Below are positions 51,897 through 64,000 of a stretch of DNA of 64,000 bases, one piece after another; position 1 is the first letter of the stretch, and each line of letters opens with the position of its first letter. Origin of the DNA: Bidens hawaiensis. Its lineage: Eukaryota > Streptophyta > Magnoliopsida > Asterales > Asteraceae. The notes beneath the pieces were generated by a model. The model was not told where the DNA came from. It did not search any database and saw only the letters and a list, made by a program, of their open reading frames with translations. The position numbers and the translations under genes are program-made. The stretch is from contig JAIQDT010003574.1 in assembly GCA_021521415.1 (NCBI GenBank), forward strand, positions 206,398 to 270,397, given 5' to 3'.

Positions 51897-54347
51897 CTAG
51901 TGCTCCTTGTACCGTTGTTCAATTGGATCACCTAGCTGCAATTATTTCAACATAGTCAGTCATATGTATAATATAAATATATTGAAACGGATGTGTACAT
52001 TATAGATCAAGTGCTAAAAGAGGAAACCTTTTTGAGCTCTTCGAGTTTGTCAATGTATACACCTTTAGTTTCATCATCACCGTCTTCATACAACCAATCT
52101 TCGGTTTCCTGAAGTTTAGCCTTAAATGCTTCTCTCTCTGGTTGCGTGATAAACTCGTGCAATTCATTGTGTAGCTTGAGAACACGGGAGATTGTGAGTC
52201 AGGTCTTTCAAGTGTATATGTTGAATAATGTTGTGAAGGTGATATTATTATATTAGCTTACCTTGTTCCTCATATCATAGATATAAAATTCAACAGCATT
52301 CTTTTTGTCCTTTGTTTCTTCCATAACACGGTCCTGCAACGCCATTTCAAACTCCTTTTCCACTGCTTTCTCCGCATCTGCAAGTAGCATTGCCCCATAC
52401 ACCAACTCGACAACCGGTATGTTGGTTTTCTTTACCTTTTCCTTTGGAGCTTCCACCTGAATAGCAAATAAACAATATACAAAATATTAATATCCTAAAA
52501 AGAAGTTCATGCGTTAGAAATCTACTCGGTATCTGCCTCCATCTGAACAGGATTGTCTCGTACCTCAACTTCCTCTTCTTCAATAAGCTGAAATGAAAAA
52601 AACATAAAAAAAAGTCAGAAACGCCTTGGTACGGAGTGCACACCAATAATAGAACACTTATTTTTGTAAGAATTTTAGGCCAATTGCCTATTTTGGTAAT
52701 GACTCCCATGTGCAGATTCGACAGAGACAATTCCATGCAGATTCAAACGGGCTTTAACCTTGACCTTGGCGCGGTCACCACTTGTAGTTTGAAATGGACC
52801 AATCTGTGCAAATAAGAGTGCACATAAACATTTAGGCAATGAAAACAAATCATAAAAGCCACCTAAAATTTGAGTCTTTGAGCAACTTATACCGTGTAAG
52901 TACTGATCTTTGGCTGTGTGCGCACCTGCTGTTCATTGACATCCGCATACTGTAGGTCAACTGTAAATGTGCTAGCCCTGTAGAAAGTCAAAGCTTTCAC
53001 ACTGGGAATTACATTTCCCTTGGGAAAAACAATACAGCTTTGTCGAGTCTCCGCATTTCCATTCCATGCTAAAGCGACTGAGTACGGAAAGCTTTTTTGG
53101 ACCTTTAGAAAAAACAAAAAGGCAATCCAAATTAGAATCTTCATATTAAAGCAGATACATGCACAAAGGGATTATACCGAAAACTCTTTAACTTTGAAGG
53201 CGGGGCTAAGAATGGCACATTCCAACGCACAGCCTTTGGAAACACACTCACTTGCATTCATGGTTCCACTAGGCGCTTTCCCAAAGAATTCGGTCAAAAT
53301 CTTAATCACAGCTGGAACCTTAGAACCGTTACCAACAACCTCCACAACAGATATATTATCAACTGTGACTTGAGCCTCTGAAAGAGCCTTCTTCAGAGGC
53401 TTCTTTAAGCGTTCCCATATCCGCGCACTAATTAGTTCAAACTCATCTCTTTTTATAAAACCTCTAACATCTTTATCTTCCAACAAGCATTCTATGTTCA
53501 TCGGTGCCTCTGGATTTGTACTAAGTACCTTCTTGAGCTTCTCACATGCCGCGCGAAGCCTCAAACACGCCCTTGCATTCTTAAACACATCATTCTTGTA
53601 CTCTTCCTTAAACTTCTTAGCAAAGTGTTGAAACAAAACCTCATCAAAATCCCTCCCCCCGAGGCACCGGTCAAAAGACTGAGCCAATATCTTCATTTGA
53701 CCCTTCTTAAAGCCGGCAACGCATACCTGCATGCTAGCATGCCCGATGTCAACAAAGGATACATTTAACTGCTCGTTCTCAGGCAAGTCGGTTTTGTATA
53801 TTCCATAAGCTAAAGCAGTCGCAGTTGTTTCGTGCATCAACCGTAAAGGATGCAGCCCGGCTATAGCAGCTGCATCCATAACCGCTCGTCTTTGAAGATC
53901 AGTGAAATAAACAGGTATCCCAATGCAGCAATCCACAACTGCTGCATTCAAATTCTTTTCAGCTATCGTCTTCATGTTTGAAAGCACCATACCCATAACC
54001 TGTGTCGGGGTAAACGTCTTTGCTTCCCCAAGACACTGAGCATGGATTAACGGGAAACCATCGGGTCCCTCAGTAACCGAAAATGGCAATGTCTTGAGAT
54101 CCTGTTGCAACTCAGGGTCCGAGAAGGGACAGCCTATTAAACGCTTAATCTGGGAGATGGTATTCTTTGGGTTCATCATACTGAAAGCTGCAGCAGCTGT
54201 TCCAAAAAACCGTTGTTTGTCACCAAAGCACACAATAGCTGGAGTCTCACACATTGACTCATCATTAAGAACCACATGAATTTCCCTTTTCCGGACAGTT
54301 GCCACCACGCAGCTTTCGTTCCCGAGATCAAATCCGACCACACTCAT
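51897..54347 (-). pseudogene. HSP70-14/15 (Hsp110-type) chaperone gene, C-terminally broken
   Basis: Exons seen: 54347-53178 (390 codons), 53102-52893, 52803 to about 52711, 52587-52564, 52456-52262, 52174-52028 and 51935 to about 51897. Exon 1 encodes a full nucleotide-binding domain: MSVVGFDLGNESC (phosphate 1), VDIGHASMQVC (phosphate 2), VEVVGNGSKVPAV (adenosine). Exon 2 starts the substrate-binding part. Exon 3 lacks a proper donor after VSVESA. The acidic region is reduced to EEEEVEVRDNPVQMEADTE and runs into a stop. The last exon ends RYKEH-stop, leaving out the helical C-terminus. Such proteins are nucleotide-exchange partners of cytosolic HSP70. A shortened protein is possible, but the pattern fits a decaying gene. 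A leader exon may lie near 55560-55640 (TCTAG|GTACGATC). Confidence 0.8.
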
Positions 54348-54361
54348 CTTTCTTCAGCAGT

Positions 54362-55788
54362 GTAACTTGTTCCTCAATGTAGTTCTCAGATATCAGTCTG
54401 AATTTCACATAAAGTAAGAAATGGTATACATAATACAAATTTGTCCAATTTTTTTGCATAAAATATCTACTCCAAACTGGTCAAACTAACCAAATTCGAG
54501 TGTGATCCGACCAAATTTGCTTGTGAGTTCCGAGTAAGCTATTTGTGAGGACCGGCGTAATTTAAACTTGTTTGTGAGGACCTATGGAATTTCTGCTTAT
54601 GTAATATTATTTAATTTTAACCATTTTGATATAAAGATAGCAAGTTATTAAAATATAAAAAAACTTTTATAATAATAAATTTTATAATACATTATACTGT
54701 TATAATATAAAAATAAAAAAAAAACTTATAAAAGTAACATAAACTTTTATATAACAAAATCTAAAAATTATAACATGTTATACTTTAACATAATATATGT
54801 TAATATTATAACTTTTTATTTTTAGATAATAACATTATAACTTATTATATAAAAGTTTTATTGCTAACTGGGCGACACATGGCACAAAACACCCCTTTTT
54901 GTAGCCCCTCCACTACACATAGCCTAAATAGCATACTCGGAACTCACAAACAAATTTGCTCGATTTGCTCGGTTCGACTAAATTTTCCCTGTAAAATTAT
55001 TCTACAGGAAAATTTTACATCTGCACCCACATATGATACATTGATCAAATTGCTTTGAAATAGCATTTGTAAAGCAAGATATAGAACGTTTTAGAACTAG
55101 GGATTGGTTATTTAAGTAAAAAAAAGTCTTTTTGTTAAAAGGACTTATAAACTTATGGATTTTTTATAATAAGTTTTTAAAAAATTGTTTGGAATAACTT
55201 ATGTGTAGGAGAACCAAAATGACTAAAAGAGACACTCTTTTTAATAGGAGTATAATGGGTTTTAAGGGTTAGAGGGGTGTGATATGTAAATCAAACCCAT
55301 TAAGTTAATAAGTTAAGGACACTCTTATTTTGCCTTATCCATAAGGTCTTATGGTTTGCCAACTGTATTATTAACCTTTAAAAAGTGTATGGGTTTGTGT
55401 TAATATTATTAAAAGTTATCTTCTAAAGAGAAAAGTTTATAAGTCATAAGGTTGATGAAAAAAAGGAATCCTACACCCCCTGACTAAACATGAAACATAG
55501 TAAGGTTGAATTTAAGAAGATAACGATCATGAATTCAGATGTAATGAACAGAGATCGTACCTAGAGACCGAGTTGGAAAATGAAAGACATCATGGAATTT
55601 TCCTAACAGTTTGTAATTGACTTTCGCAAGATAGGGGTGGGGACGTGGGGTTGTTTATTCTCAACTTAACTTCTAAGCTGGCCCGCGCGACGTGACGGGT
55701 AGTGGAGTGGAGGGTTACAAAATGAGATAATTTGCGTCATGTGGTGTCAGTCAGCAAAGATTAGGTTTTTGTTTAATACTCGTATTTC
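54362..55788. other. Upstream region of the HSP70-like gene, AT-rich
   Basis: A probable leader intron runs from the donor near 55559 to an acceptor near 54395 (AAATTCAG). No other gene or clear repeat is seen. Confidence 0.5.
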
Positions 55789-56160
55789 ATGAAATCGTTC
55801 CATAAAATCACATCACAAGATTTTGAAATCGTCAATACATATCAGACTAATCATTTGTTCACCGAAATTAACAGTTTTGGATCGTTAATTGATCAATTTT
55901 ATACTTTTCTTCGCGAAAACCGTTTTTTGAGCGTTTTAGGTTGTTGGCTGAGCAACATCGGACATTATGTACAGACAATGTGTCGATTTGCTGGAAGAAG
56001 AAGACAACTTCGGATCCAACTCGTGAATGCGCCGATCACATGTTGTTGAATACCCGTTGGGCCAGCTCACATTTCCTGTCACACTCAGTGACGAGAAACA
56101 TTCAAGAACAGAAGATGTGGATGTTCTTGTCATGTGTTTTCGAAAATGTAACGTTTTGAA
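55789..56160 (+). pseudogene. Degenerate retroelement-like fragment
   Basis: One frame gives YPLGQLTFPVTLSDEKHSRT around 56050-56110, which resembles the segment after the active site in plant Ty3/gypsy proteases. An 86-codon frame at 55789 is open but unlike anything I know. The evidence is thin. Confidence 0.25.
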
Positions 56161-57307
56161 AATGTAACGTGTTCGAGGCTTAGTTGCTAATGCTTTGGGC
56201 ATATGATGCAGAGTTCCAACCTTCATTAATCAATCCTGAATAATCAGATTCTTTAAACCAATGACAAGAATTGTTTGTATTCTTTAGTAAAATTAACCCG
56301 TTCAAAAATTGCCCCCTTCACAGAAACAATATGCCAAATACTCGTAGCCAACATTGTAAGGAATTAAAACCTTCAGAAAGAAGTAAACGAACTAAAACCC
56401 GTAACCAACAAAGTCAGGTTTCAATCTCGAACTAATCAATTAGCAATCGAAGAGTAGTTGATTAGTCTTGAACTTGGTCATACGTAGCTTATTAAGCATG
56501 TAATACTACCCGAATTGCAGTAATTTTTAAGAAACTCTGTAAACATAGGAAGATACCAATCAAAATAAACTCATTGAAATTTTTATCTCCCTTTTCCTTG
56601 ATAAATTCGGCAAGATCTTGTACATATCTTCAAAAATCTCTAAGAAACTCCTCTTTTAATCAATCGTGTTATCCCTCTCGGCCAGTAGACACACATTTTA
56701 GACGGAAAATATTATCGCCAAAATTTTTAAGAATAATGCCCCCCCCCCCCTCTCACTATTCAAAGTATCGTAGAAAAATTGCGTTTGAGAAAATTTTTAT
56801 AAAATACGTCTTCCATGTGGTAAGCAAAAACCATCTCATTCACCAAATAATGTCATCATTCACTTGCTAATATTTATGTCATACGCCTAAGCAAATAAGC
56901 ATATATCCATATGCATGACCATGAAGCGTACGAGTATTCATACGCCTGGGCAAGGAGCGAACGGGTGTAAATAGGCAAATGGTCTGTAACTTGATTTTTT
57001 TACGTTACAAGTATAGCATTTAAAAGTTATGTTGAATAAACATAAACAGCAAAAGAAAACAGATAACCAAAAGGTGGATTAGCTTGAAGTCAAAAAATAC
57101 AAAACTTAAAACACACCGCAATACCATACAGAAACCTTTTGGTCCCGGCCAAAACCAAAACTAAAACCAACCAAATCATAAACTTGACTATTGTCCTTCT
57201 GTACAACGATAAAACAATCATCTCTATGTAAACACAATCTTCCAATTAACTAACTATAAAAGTAAAAAAAAAATCCTACAAACTGGATTAATTTTTATAG
57301 ACCTTAA
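56161..57307. other. Intergenic between the PERK stop and the 56-kb fragment
   Basis: AT-rich, with a poly-C run near 56742. No coding or RNA feature is supported. The 3' UTR of the PERK gene should lie in its right-hand part. Confidence 0.6.
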
Positions 57308-60300
57308 TCAATCAATTGGTATTTGATGGATACCCGACTCCAGATCACGAGTTGCCTCGCTGCTAGATCCAGATGGCTGTTGACCCAAATTGCTGGTGGG
57401 CGCGCTCCACACGCTAGAGTTGTTTTGGCTTTCAAATGCCATTTTCTGAAACTTTTTTAGCTCTTCTCTGTATTGGGCTGTCTCAAAATCTGAGCTTTCT
57501 TGGGAACCGTTTAATCGGCTATGTCCACGTTTCACACGCTCGTCTAATTCCTCTAGTGACAGGCTTCCTTCTAAAGCTCGAGCTATCTGCACTCAGTTTA
57601 ATAAACTCGTGTTACTCTACTTTGTAAACCAACTCTTATTATATCCGAAATTTCATCCCCAAAGGGTTGACTTAGATGATTTCAAACTTATTCTGGGACT
57701 TGATTATAAGATTGAAAGTCCAAATAAAAAATTCATCATTTTGGCCGACCCACATGGACGATTTATGTAGCTTCTTTAAAATTTAGATTAAAGTAAAACA
57801 GATTGAAAGTCGCCTAAAGTACACTTGAAATGCACAAAAACACCATAATTTTTTTATGAATTTTTTTCTTATAAAAGAAATAGAAAACTTATATTCATTT
57901 TGACACGCTAAGTATTCGTTAAAATATAATCTTCTTGAAGAAAGTTGTTTCAGGTCAACTCAACATGGCTCATTTCAACTGTACTTAACATTACCTGTTA
58001 TAACTCATACTCAACCCGCCTTAGCTACTCATTTTGCCACATCTACCTTTCAAAGATTGATCACATGGGTGACACATGAAAGGTTAGTAAAAGTACCTGG
58101 CTCATAGGTGGCCTTCGTCTTGCATGGTGGCGCACACAAAAGGCAGCACAAGTAATCATTCTAGACATTTCAGTAAGGTCATAATTATTTTGTAATCTTG
58201 CATCAACCAATGTGCTAAAATCGCCATCCTCCAATGCTTGAGTCAGCAATGGCCTTGCCTAAATATAAGATGTGTGCTGTTAGTAATATTCAGTAACAAA
58301 AAATAAATAAATAAAACAAATGTTATTAGGATATATGTTTTCACGTTGGTTGTGTATAGAAATTAACGATGTTTAAAAGCATCACATACTAGAAAATTGC
58401 CAAACTGATAAAAGCAAAAAACTCACCCAGTCCACAATATTATCGTCCAAAAATTGAGCTTTATCAATCGGCCGGCGTCCGGTAATCAATTCAAGAAGCA
58501 TGACACCAAAAGAAAAAACATCTGATTTTTCAGTCAACTTCCCAGTAAGAGCATACTCTGGAGCTAAATAGCTGAGAAAACATGTATTCATTTACTGTTT
58601 ACATATGAAAATATAATAATATAATTATCCATTCATAATAATTAAAAGAAAAGGGAAAGGATAGATAAGGCAATTGATTTGTGATTAATACGACATGAGA
58701 AGAGAGTGTGAAAAAATCTGACCCAAAAGTTCCCATCACACGGGTGGAAACATGAGTATCTGTTTCAGGAGTAAATCGAGCAAGTCCAAAATCTGCAACC
58801 TAAATAAAAGAATTTGATTTTTGACATAAGATGATACTTGATGTTAGAAAATAAGTAGAAAAAATATGAAGAAATCTTAATCTACTTTAAGGCTTCATCT
58901 ATATGTGATGCAAGCAATATCTACCTTTGGCTCAAAATCGTTATCAAGAAGTATATTTGTAGACTTGATATCCCGATGAATAATCTTAGGGTGACCTGCA
59001 ATGTAAATTAGTTCCAACAATTATTTAAAATTATATCTTAAAAGATAAAATAACTACAGAGGAAAACCAAAGAATGGTTTCTAACTGAAAACTCACAGTC
59101 TTCATGTAAATATGCCAATCCTTTTGCTGATCCTAGAGCAATTTTAATCCTCCTGTCCCAGTTTAAGAGGTCATTTCCATTTCCTGTTATATTAAAGTTT
59201 CACACGAAGTGAGTTGTTTATCAAGGTGTGCAATAAGGGCAAGGTTCAAATATAAAGCACTATTTTACCATTTTATATCAACAAACTATTTATGGATGAT
59301 TTACACAAAAATGCCTTTGATGATGTGTCAACATGTTATAGATGATGATATGATGCTTAATTTATTGTTTTAACAAATCTTCAAGTGCATTATTGTTCTA
59401 TTAAAAATGTTCTTTACACAAATAACGGTGTGAATTAGGTTTAAGTTTGCCAAACATGTTATAGATGATGATATGATGCTTAATTTCATGAATAAAATTT
59501 CACTCACCATGTAAATGGAACTCCAAAGTGTTGTTTGGAACAAACTCATAAACTAACATCCTTTGAAGCCCAGAAGTGCAGTAACCAATCAATGACACGA
59601 GATGCTTATGATTAACACGACCAATGATAGCAACTTCAGCTTGAAATTCACGTTCCCCTTGTCCACTTCCAACTTTCAATTGTTTGATGGCAACTATTTC
59701 TCCATTTGGAAGGATTCCTTTATGAACATACCCAAAGCCACCTTGACCGAGAAGATTGGCTTCCGAGAAACCATCTGCTGCCTTTGCTAAATCTTCATAT
59801 GTGAATACGGTCTTGCTGTTTCCATGCCCCGTATTAGTTGGATGGGGTATTTCAGACCCAGTACTGCTTGTTGAATGGTGTCGAGGGGGGGCTGAAGAGC
59901 CTAATGAAGATGACTGAAATTTAGATAGTGAACTAGTAAAATTTGGGGGCATTCCTTTCTTATTTTCCTTCGATGGAGGGGCATTCTGTTGCCATTTTTT
60001 AGGTGCACCGCCAAGGCCATCTACACAATGCATAACCACAAAAAAAGATACGCTTAATAATGTAACTTAAGATCACAAATTGCAATATGATACTGTAACT
60101 TAAGCCAGTAGGTACAGGAAAATGAAAACTAATTATTACAACAACTCTGATAGAACTATATTAGACAGAAGACACTGACAAGTGACAAATAAGTAATTAC
60201 AGTTAAATTTGAGGTTAGTAATCGGAGTCCCATCATGGGACTTCCAAATATCTCTAGAAGAGAATTTTATATATATCCACAGAAGCTCATTTTTTGCTAC

Positions 60301-62901
60301 AAAGACCATCGTAATGATTTTTTTTCTACAAAGACCGTCCAAATGTATCTTCTTGGATGTATAGTAACAGCAGAATACTAATTTCAACTATGTGTCCATG
60401 TATGAATGTAAACGATTAAAGTTACTTGAGCTGATGAGTATAATGGTTATCATTTGTGAACCAAGAAGAAACATGATATGTACCAGAAAAGAAAAACTTG
60501 ATTTTATTGAAAAAGTAACATAGTTGGCCCGCTTCAAGAGGGGGCTTAACCGCCTAAGCTCCAATACAGGAACACTTTATAATAATCAAAATAAACAAGA
60601 CATTGACAAAGAAAAAGATATGACCTGGGCCTATTTTTTTCTAAATAAGTGCTGGGAACTCCCCCACTATTTTAGCCCGTGACTTTGACTCCCCAAATCC
60701 AGCCCTTGACTTTGACTCTCCTATGGATATTTATTAAAACAATAATTGGTTTAAGTTCAAGTTCAGTAAGATTAACCCTAGGAAACTATCATGCATGTTG
60801 ACAAATTTAACACAAGTGGGGAGTGGTTTAATCCATCTTTAAAGTGCCATGTCATTTTAACCTATGTTGGGGTTAGAGTATATCCCATGGCCTAACGTTA
60901 CATATGGATAAGATTGATTTGAGACATTTATGCTTAGAGAACGGCAACGCTGCTAGTTTTAAGGTTACTTAATGACTCACAATATTAAACAGATACAACT
61001 GTTTTTGGTGAGAATGCTACTAGTAGAGTTTCTAATGAAAAATAGGGTCATTGAGGATCAGTTTTGGGCAATCAAAGACGAGGATTGCAAGATGTTGACC
61101 ACAACATGGATACACAGAAAAGTTAGCCATCAGTGCTGTAAATTAATTGTACATTCAGCCATTCAGGCCTAATTCAATTAAAATCTAGGTATACTCAATG
61201 TACATATGAAGTATGAACATAACTTTCCAATCTCACTTCATTAAACACTACCCTGTTGTTCCCACTATAGAAGTCTGCTTTCTAAAATGTACAATGACCA
61301 AGTATACAGTCGGGAATAATAATAATACAACTGAAAACATTTCTTTACACTAGATAGAATTCCATAAATACTTCAAATAAATGTGCAATCACTAAGGATA
61401 CAGTTAAAAAACATAGCATCCGGTACACTGTTTTAACAGAAAATGTGATCCATATCTACTTGAAGATAGGGGTGTACACGAAACCGAAAAAACCGACTTG
61501 AAACCAAAAAAAAAAACGAATTAGAAACCGAGGGTTCGGTTTTAATATAAAGTAAAAAACCAAAATATTGGTTTTGGCTCGGTTTTGTGTTTTGTGAAAA
61601 ACCAAACCGAAAAAAAACAATTTTAAATCGTTTATGTTTTATACACTTGGATATTTGTAATATTTTTAACATTAATCGGTTATGTTTTGTCGATTTGTAT
61701 GAGATTAAATCATTTTGAATGTAAGTATCTTTCATAGTCTAGATCAAAATGCACAGTATTATACTAATTATTATTATTATTTTAATACTAGACCCGATTA
61801 GCAAAACCGAAAAAACAGAATCCAAAACCGAATTGAACCCGAAAACCGAAAAAAAAAACGGTTTTGAGAAAACAAAAAACAGAAACTTTGGTTATTGGTT
61901 CGGTTTTAGCCCAAAAACGTACCACGCACACCCCTACTTGAAGCTGCTACCACTGGCATTCTCATTTGTTACAGTCTAAATACATCATATGAATTGTCAG
62001 TCAAATATATCAATTATATAAACTTCATATTTATATTATTGTATATAACCGAACCGAAAAAACCAATTTTGAATTGTTTATGTTTTATACTCTTCGTTTA
62101 TGTTTTATACTCTTGTATATTTGATTTATTTTATAACACTAATCGGTTATGTTTTGCAAATTGTATGAGATTAAATCATTTTAAATGTATCTTTTATCAG
62201 CTCTTAATAGTCTAGATCAAAATATACAGTATTATATTATTCATTATTAATTAAATACTAGGCCGATTAGCAAAACCAAAAAAACCGAATCCAAAACCGA
62301 ATTGAACCTCGAAAACCGAAAGAAAACGGTTTTGAGAAAACAAAAAACAGAAACTTTGGTTATCGTTTCAGTTTAGCCGAAAAACCGCACACAGACAACC
62401 CTCACTTGAAGCTGCTACCACTGGCATTCTCACTTGTTACAGTCTAAATAAATAAATAAATCATATGAATTGTCAGTCAAATATATCATCAATTATATAA
62501 ACTTAAGATTTATATTATCATATATATAGCATAAATAAGACCTTAAAATTTCCAGATTTAACTTAATTTCCAAAATTAAGAAAACCCTAACCTTGAAACC
62601 CTAGGTGATGATCCATCCGACGGCGTCTCTTCCGCCTCTTATACCAGACAACAAACACGGCAACAAACACCAGCACAATCGCACCACCAATGCCGATTCC
62701 AACTCCAAGCGTAACCAATGTAGTAGACTTATTATTATTATTATTATTAGATCCATTTTGATCCGATGGATTAGGTTCAGAGCCAGTTGCATTTACCGGA
62801 GGAGGAAATAGGGGAAAAGATGACGGCGGAGATGTAGGGTCGAGAATTGACGGCTGGAGTGGAGAAGGCGGAGAATATTCCGGCGCCGGTGATGACGACA
62901 T
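57308..62901 (-). CDS. Proline-rich extensin-like receptor kinase (PERK), 8 exons, 547 aa
   Basis: Exons: 62901-62592, 60020-59508, 59183-59097, 58995-58925, 58799-58723, 58571-58427, 58258-58097 and 57586-57308. All are GT-AG and phase-consistent. Residues 1-55 are Ser/Pro-rich ([15 protein letters not shown]) and would face the cell wall. A membrane segment follows ([19 protein letters not shown]), then a basic stop-transfer (KRRKRRRR) and a Ser/Pro linker. The kinase domain runs from about residue 185: [11 protein letters not shown] (P-loop), AIKQLK (ATP Lys), [12 protein letters not shown] (catalytic loop), DFGLA, and [20 protein letters not shown]. All key residues are present, so an active Ser/Thr kinase is expected. 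PERKs sense the cell wall or growth state at the plasma membrane. Intron 1 (~2.6 kb) carries repeats. Confidence 0.92.
60470..61200. other. PERK intron 1, central part
   Basis: On the minus strand at about 60490-60580, GGAGCTTAGGCGGTTAAGCC is followed 40-60 bp later by CAATAAAATC, which could be the 3' end of a truncated LINE. The rest shows no gene. Confidence 0.35.
61467..61935. mobile_element. AGGGGTGT-type TIR element in PERK intron 1
   Basis: ATAGGGGTGTACACG at the left and CGCACACCCCT at the right are inverted ends. ACTTGAAG flanks both sides as an 8-9-bp target duplication. The body is rich in AACCGAAAA repeats. Noncoding. Confidence 0.55.
61936..62510. repeat. Partial tandem duplication in PERK intron 1
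   Basis: CTTGAAGCTGCTACCACTGG through GTCAGTCAAATATATC occurs near 61927 and again near 62405, together with the preceding AACCGAAAA-rich stretch. A unit of about 475 bp, including most of the TIR element, has been copied once. Confidence 0.65.
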
Positions 62902-63147
62902 CGGCGGCGGAGTAACGAAACTTAACCTAGTTAGTTAATTATTATTATTATTGGAGAGTAAAGTGCATATGATGAAGAAAGATGACGGTGTGTGTAATAA
63001 TAATAGTAAGTGGTGTGGATGCTGAAGGCATGAGAAGAAAGAAATAAAGAAAGAGGCTAAACGACATCGCATCAAATTCTATTCTAGTCACTAGTCTAGT
63101 CTACTCAGTCAGACGTATTATGTGGGAATCTGTGACGTCTAGCTTGA
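62902..63147 (-). promoter_or_regulatory. PERK upstream region
   Basis: This is the leader and promoter side of PERK, with (ATT)n runs. No clear TATA box was identified. Confidence 0.4.
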
Positions 63148-63315
63148 CCATCACTTTATTATTATTATTATTATTATTATTATGTAAACCACCAGCTAAG
63201 CAACGCTGGCAAGTTAGAGTCGTCCTTCATATCTTCCATACAAGTTGATGATAGTGAGGTTTGAACCCCCTACCTTTCACTAGTAAAGTAAGTGCTCTAT
63301 CATTGAGTCACATAC
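63148..63315 (-). mobile_element. tRNA-headed SINE-like element
   Basis: On the minus strand, TGACTCAATGATAGAGCACT (A-box region) and GGTTCAAACC (B-box, 63258-63267) form a pol III-type head. The left end is an (ATT)n tail at 63148-63182. No tRNA cloverleaf is complete. The target duplication was not resolved. Confidence 0.5.
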
Positions 63316-64000
63316 AATTTATCTTTTTTGTTATTATTATTTCTTTAAATTTTATTAGTAAACATAGCACGCTAAAGGTGTTACAAGTTCGAAAGCTATT
63401 ACATGTTGTGATAGAAACTCAATCAGTTTTATTGTTTGATTTGTTAAGATAAAAAAATGTGGGCAAATTTAAAAGTGTAAAAGTTTTTATTGTAAAAGTG
63501 TTATATATTTCAACCAAAGTTAAAAGACCAAATTTCGAAAGATAAAAGTATCGTGACAAACATTAAAGGAAGTTATATTGATTTTTATTAATCTTAATGA
63601 TCTTTTTTTGTACATTGTTGTCTCAACTAACGAATTGGTTGTTGACGGTCTCAACTTTTAACATATTTGTTCCTAACGGTCTGCGACTAACAGAATCCTA
63701 ACGCCGTTAGTTGTAAGTCGCCGGAAAAACGTTTTTGGCTGGGAAACTAACTTTTTTTTCCCGAAAATTCGACATTTTCGTCCCAAACATATTGGTAACT
63801 TTATATTGAACCTTTAGGAACATTTTTATATTAAAAGCCCTGGTTATTGAGGTCGTCGAAACTCTAAAACCATCGTCGGAATCGGTTGGTGATGCTCAAG
63901 TGGTGGTGATTGGTTTGTGATGAGTCAATTGTTGAATGTGGTAGTGTTCAGGTGGTGTTTTCCAGCAAAAAAAATGCAAAAAACGTTTTCCCGACGACAT
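63316..64000. other. Right end of window, no feature recognised
   Basis: AT-rich sequence without a supported ORF, repeat family or RNA gene. Confidence 0.6.

Overview
This window is nuclear DNA from a flowering plant, most likely a dicot and possibly Asteraceae. The evidence is GT-AG introns, plant gene families (PERK receptor kinase, Mn-type MTP transporter, HSP70-15-like chaperone, SF3A1), and plant Ty3/gypsy elements primed by tRNA-iMet or a TGGCGCC-type tRNA. The Asteraceae placement is inference. Most of the sequence is nested transposable elements. Few host genes are present, and nearly all lie on the minus strand.

Positions 1-18,363 form a nested stack. An Athila-like remnant (PBS near 17,119, broken gag 17,327-18,363) was apparently hit by a minus-strand chromovirus-like LTR (E, ending at 16,791). 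That LTR was hit by gag-only element C (17-14,738, TSD TGCAT), and the right LTR of C was hit by element A (4,535-13,522, TSD GTATC). A and its sister B (40,231-49,342, TSD TGAAC) are about 9-kb gag-only elements. Each carries a second gene on the opposite strand with its own TATA box and GT-AG introns. It encodes a protein of 800 aa (A) or 915 aa (B) with an N-terminal region like the 'putative gypsy type transposon' family and a long coiled coil. This is the most striking system in the window.

Positions 18,415-21,500 hold a satellite of ~131-bp monomers in a C-A-(A)-B higher-order pattern. It is split by a precise Helitron (19,896-21,013), which itself contains a SINE with a 17-bp target duplication. 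A frameshifted MTP (Mn-CDF) pseudogene follows at 22,006-23,183, then a compact SF3A1-like gene (24,082-24,705, minus) with a leader intron.

Positions 25,196-33,385 are a palindrome with ~0.9-kb arms, split by gag-only LTR element D (25,900-32,073, TSD GTTTT). Positions 33.4-38.2 kb hold small repeats: a tRNA-headed SINE, an 83-nt near-perfect hairpin, MITE-like elements and a non-autonomous hAT (36,426-37,397) with 8-bp TSDs. An unrecognised two-exon gene (38,333-39,445, minus) appears to have a leader exon near 49.4 kb, so B sits inside its leader intron.

Positions 50-56 kb contain small repeats, a second SINE copy and a decayed HSP70-15/Hsp110-type gene. It has an intact nucleotide-binding domain but a broken, truncated C-terminal half. 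Positions 57,308-62,901 encode a complete eight-exon PERK kinase (547 aa), the clearest intact host gene. Exon coordinates and element ends were worked out by eye from splice signals, reading phase, terminal motifs and target-site duplications. No database search was run.
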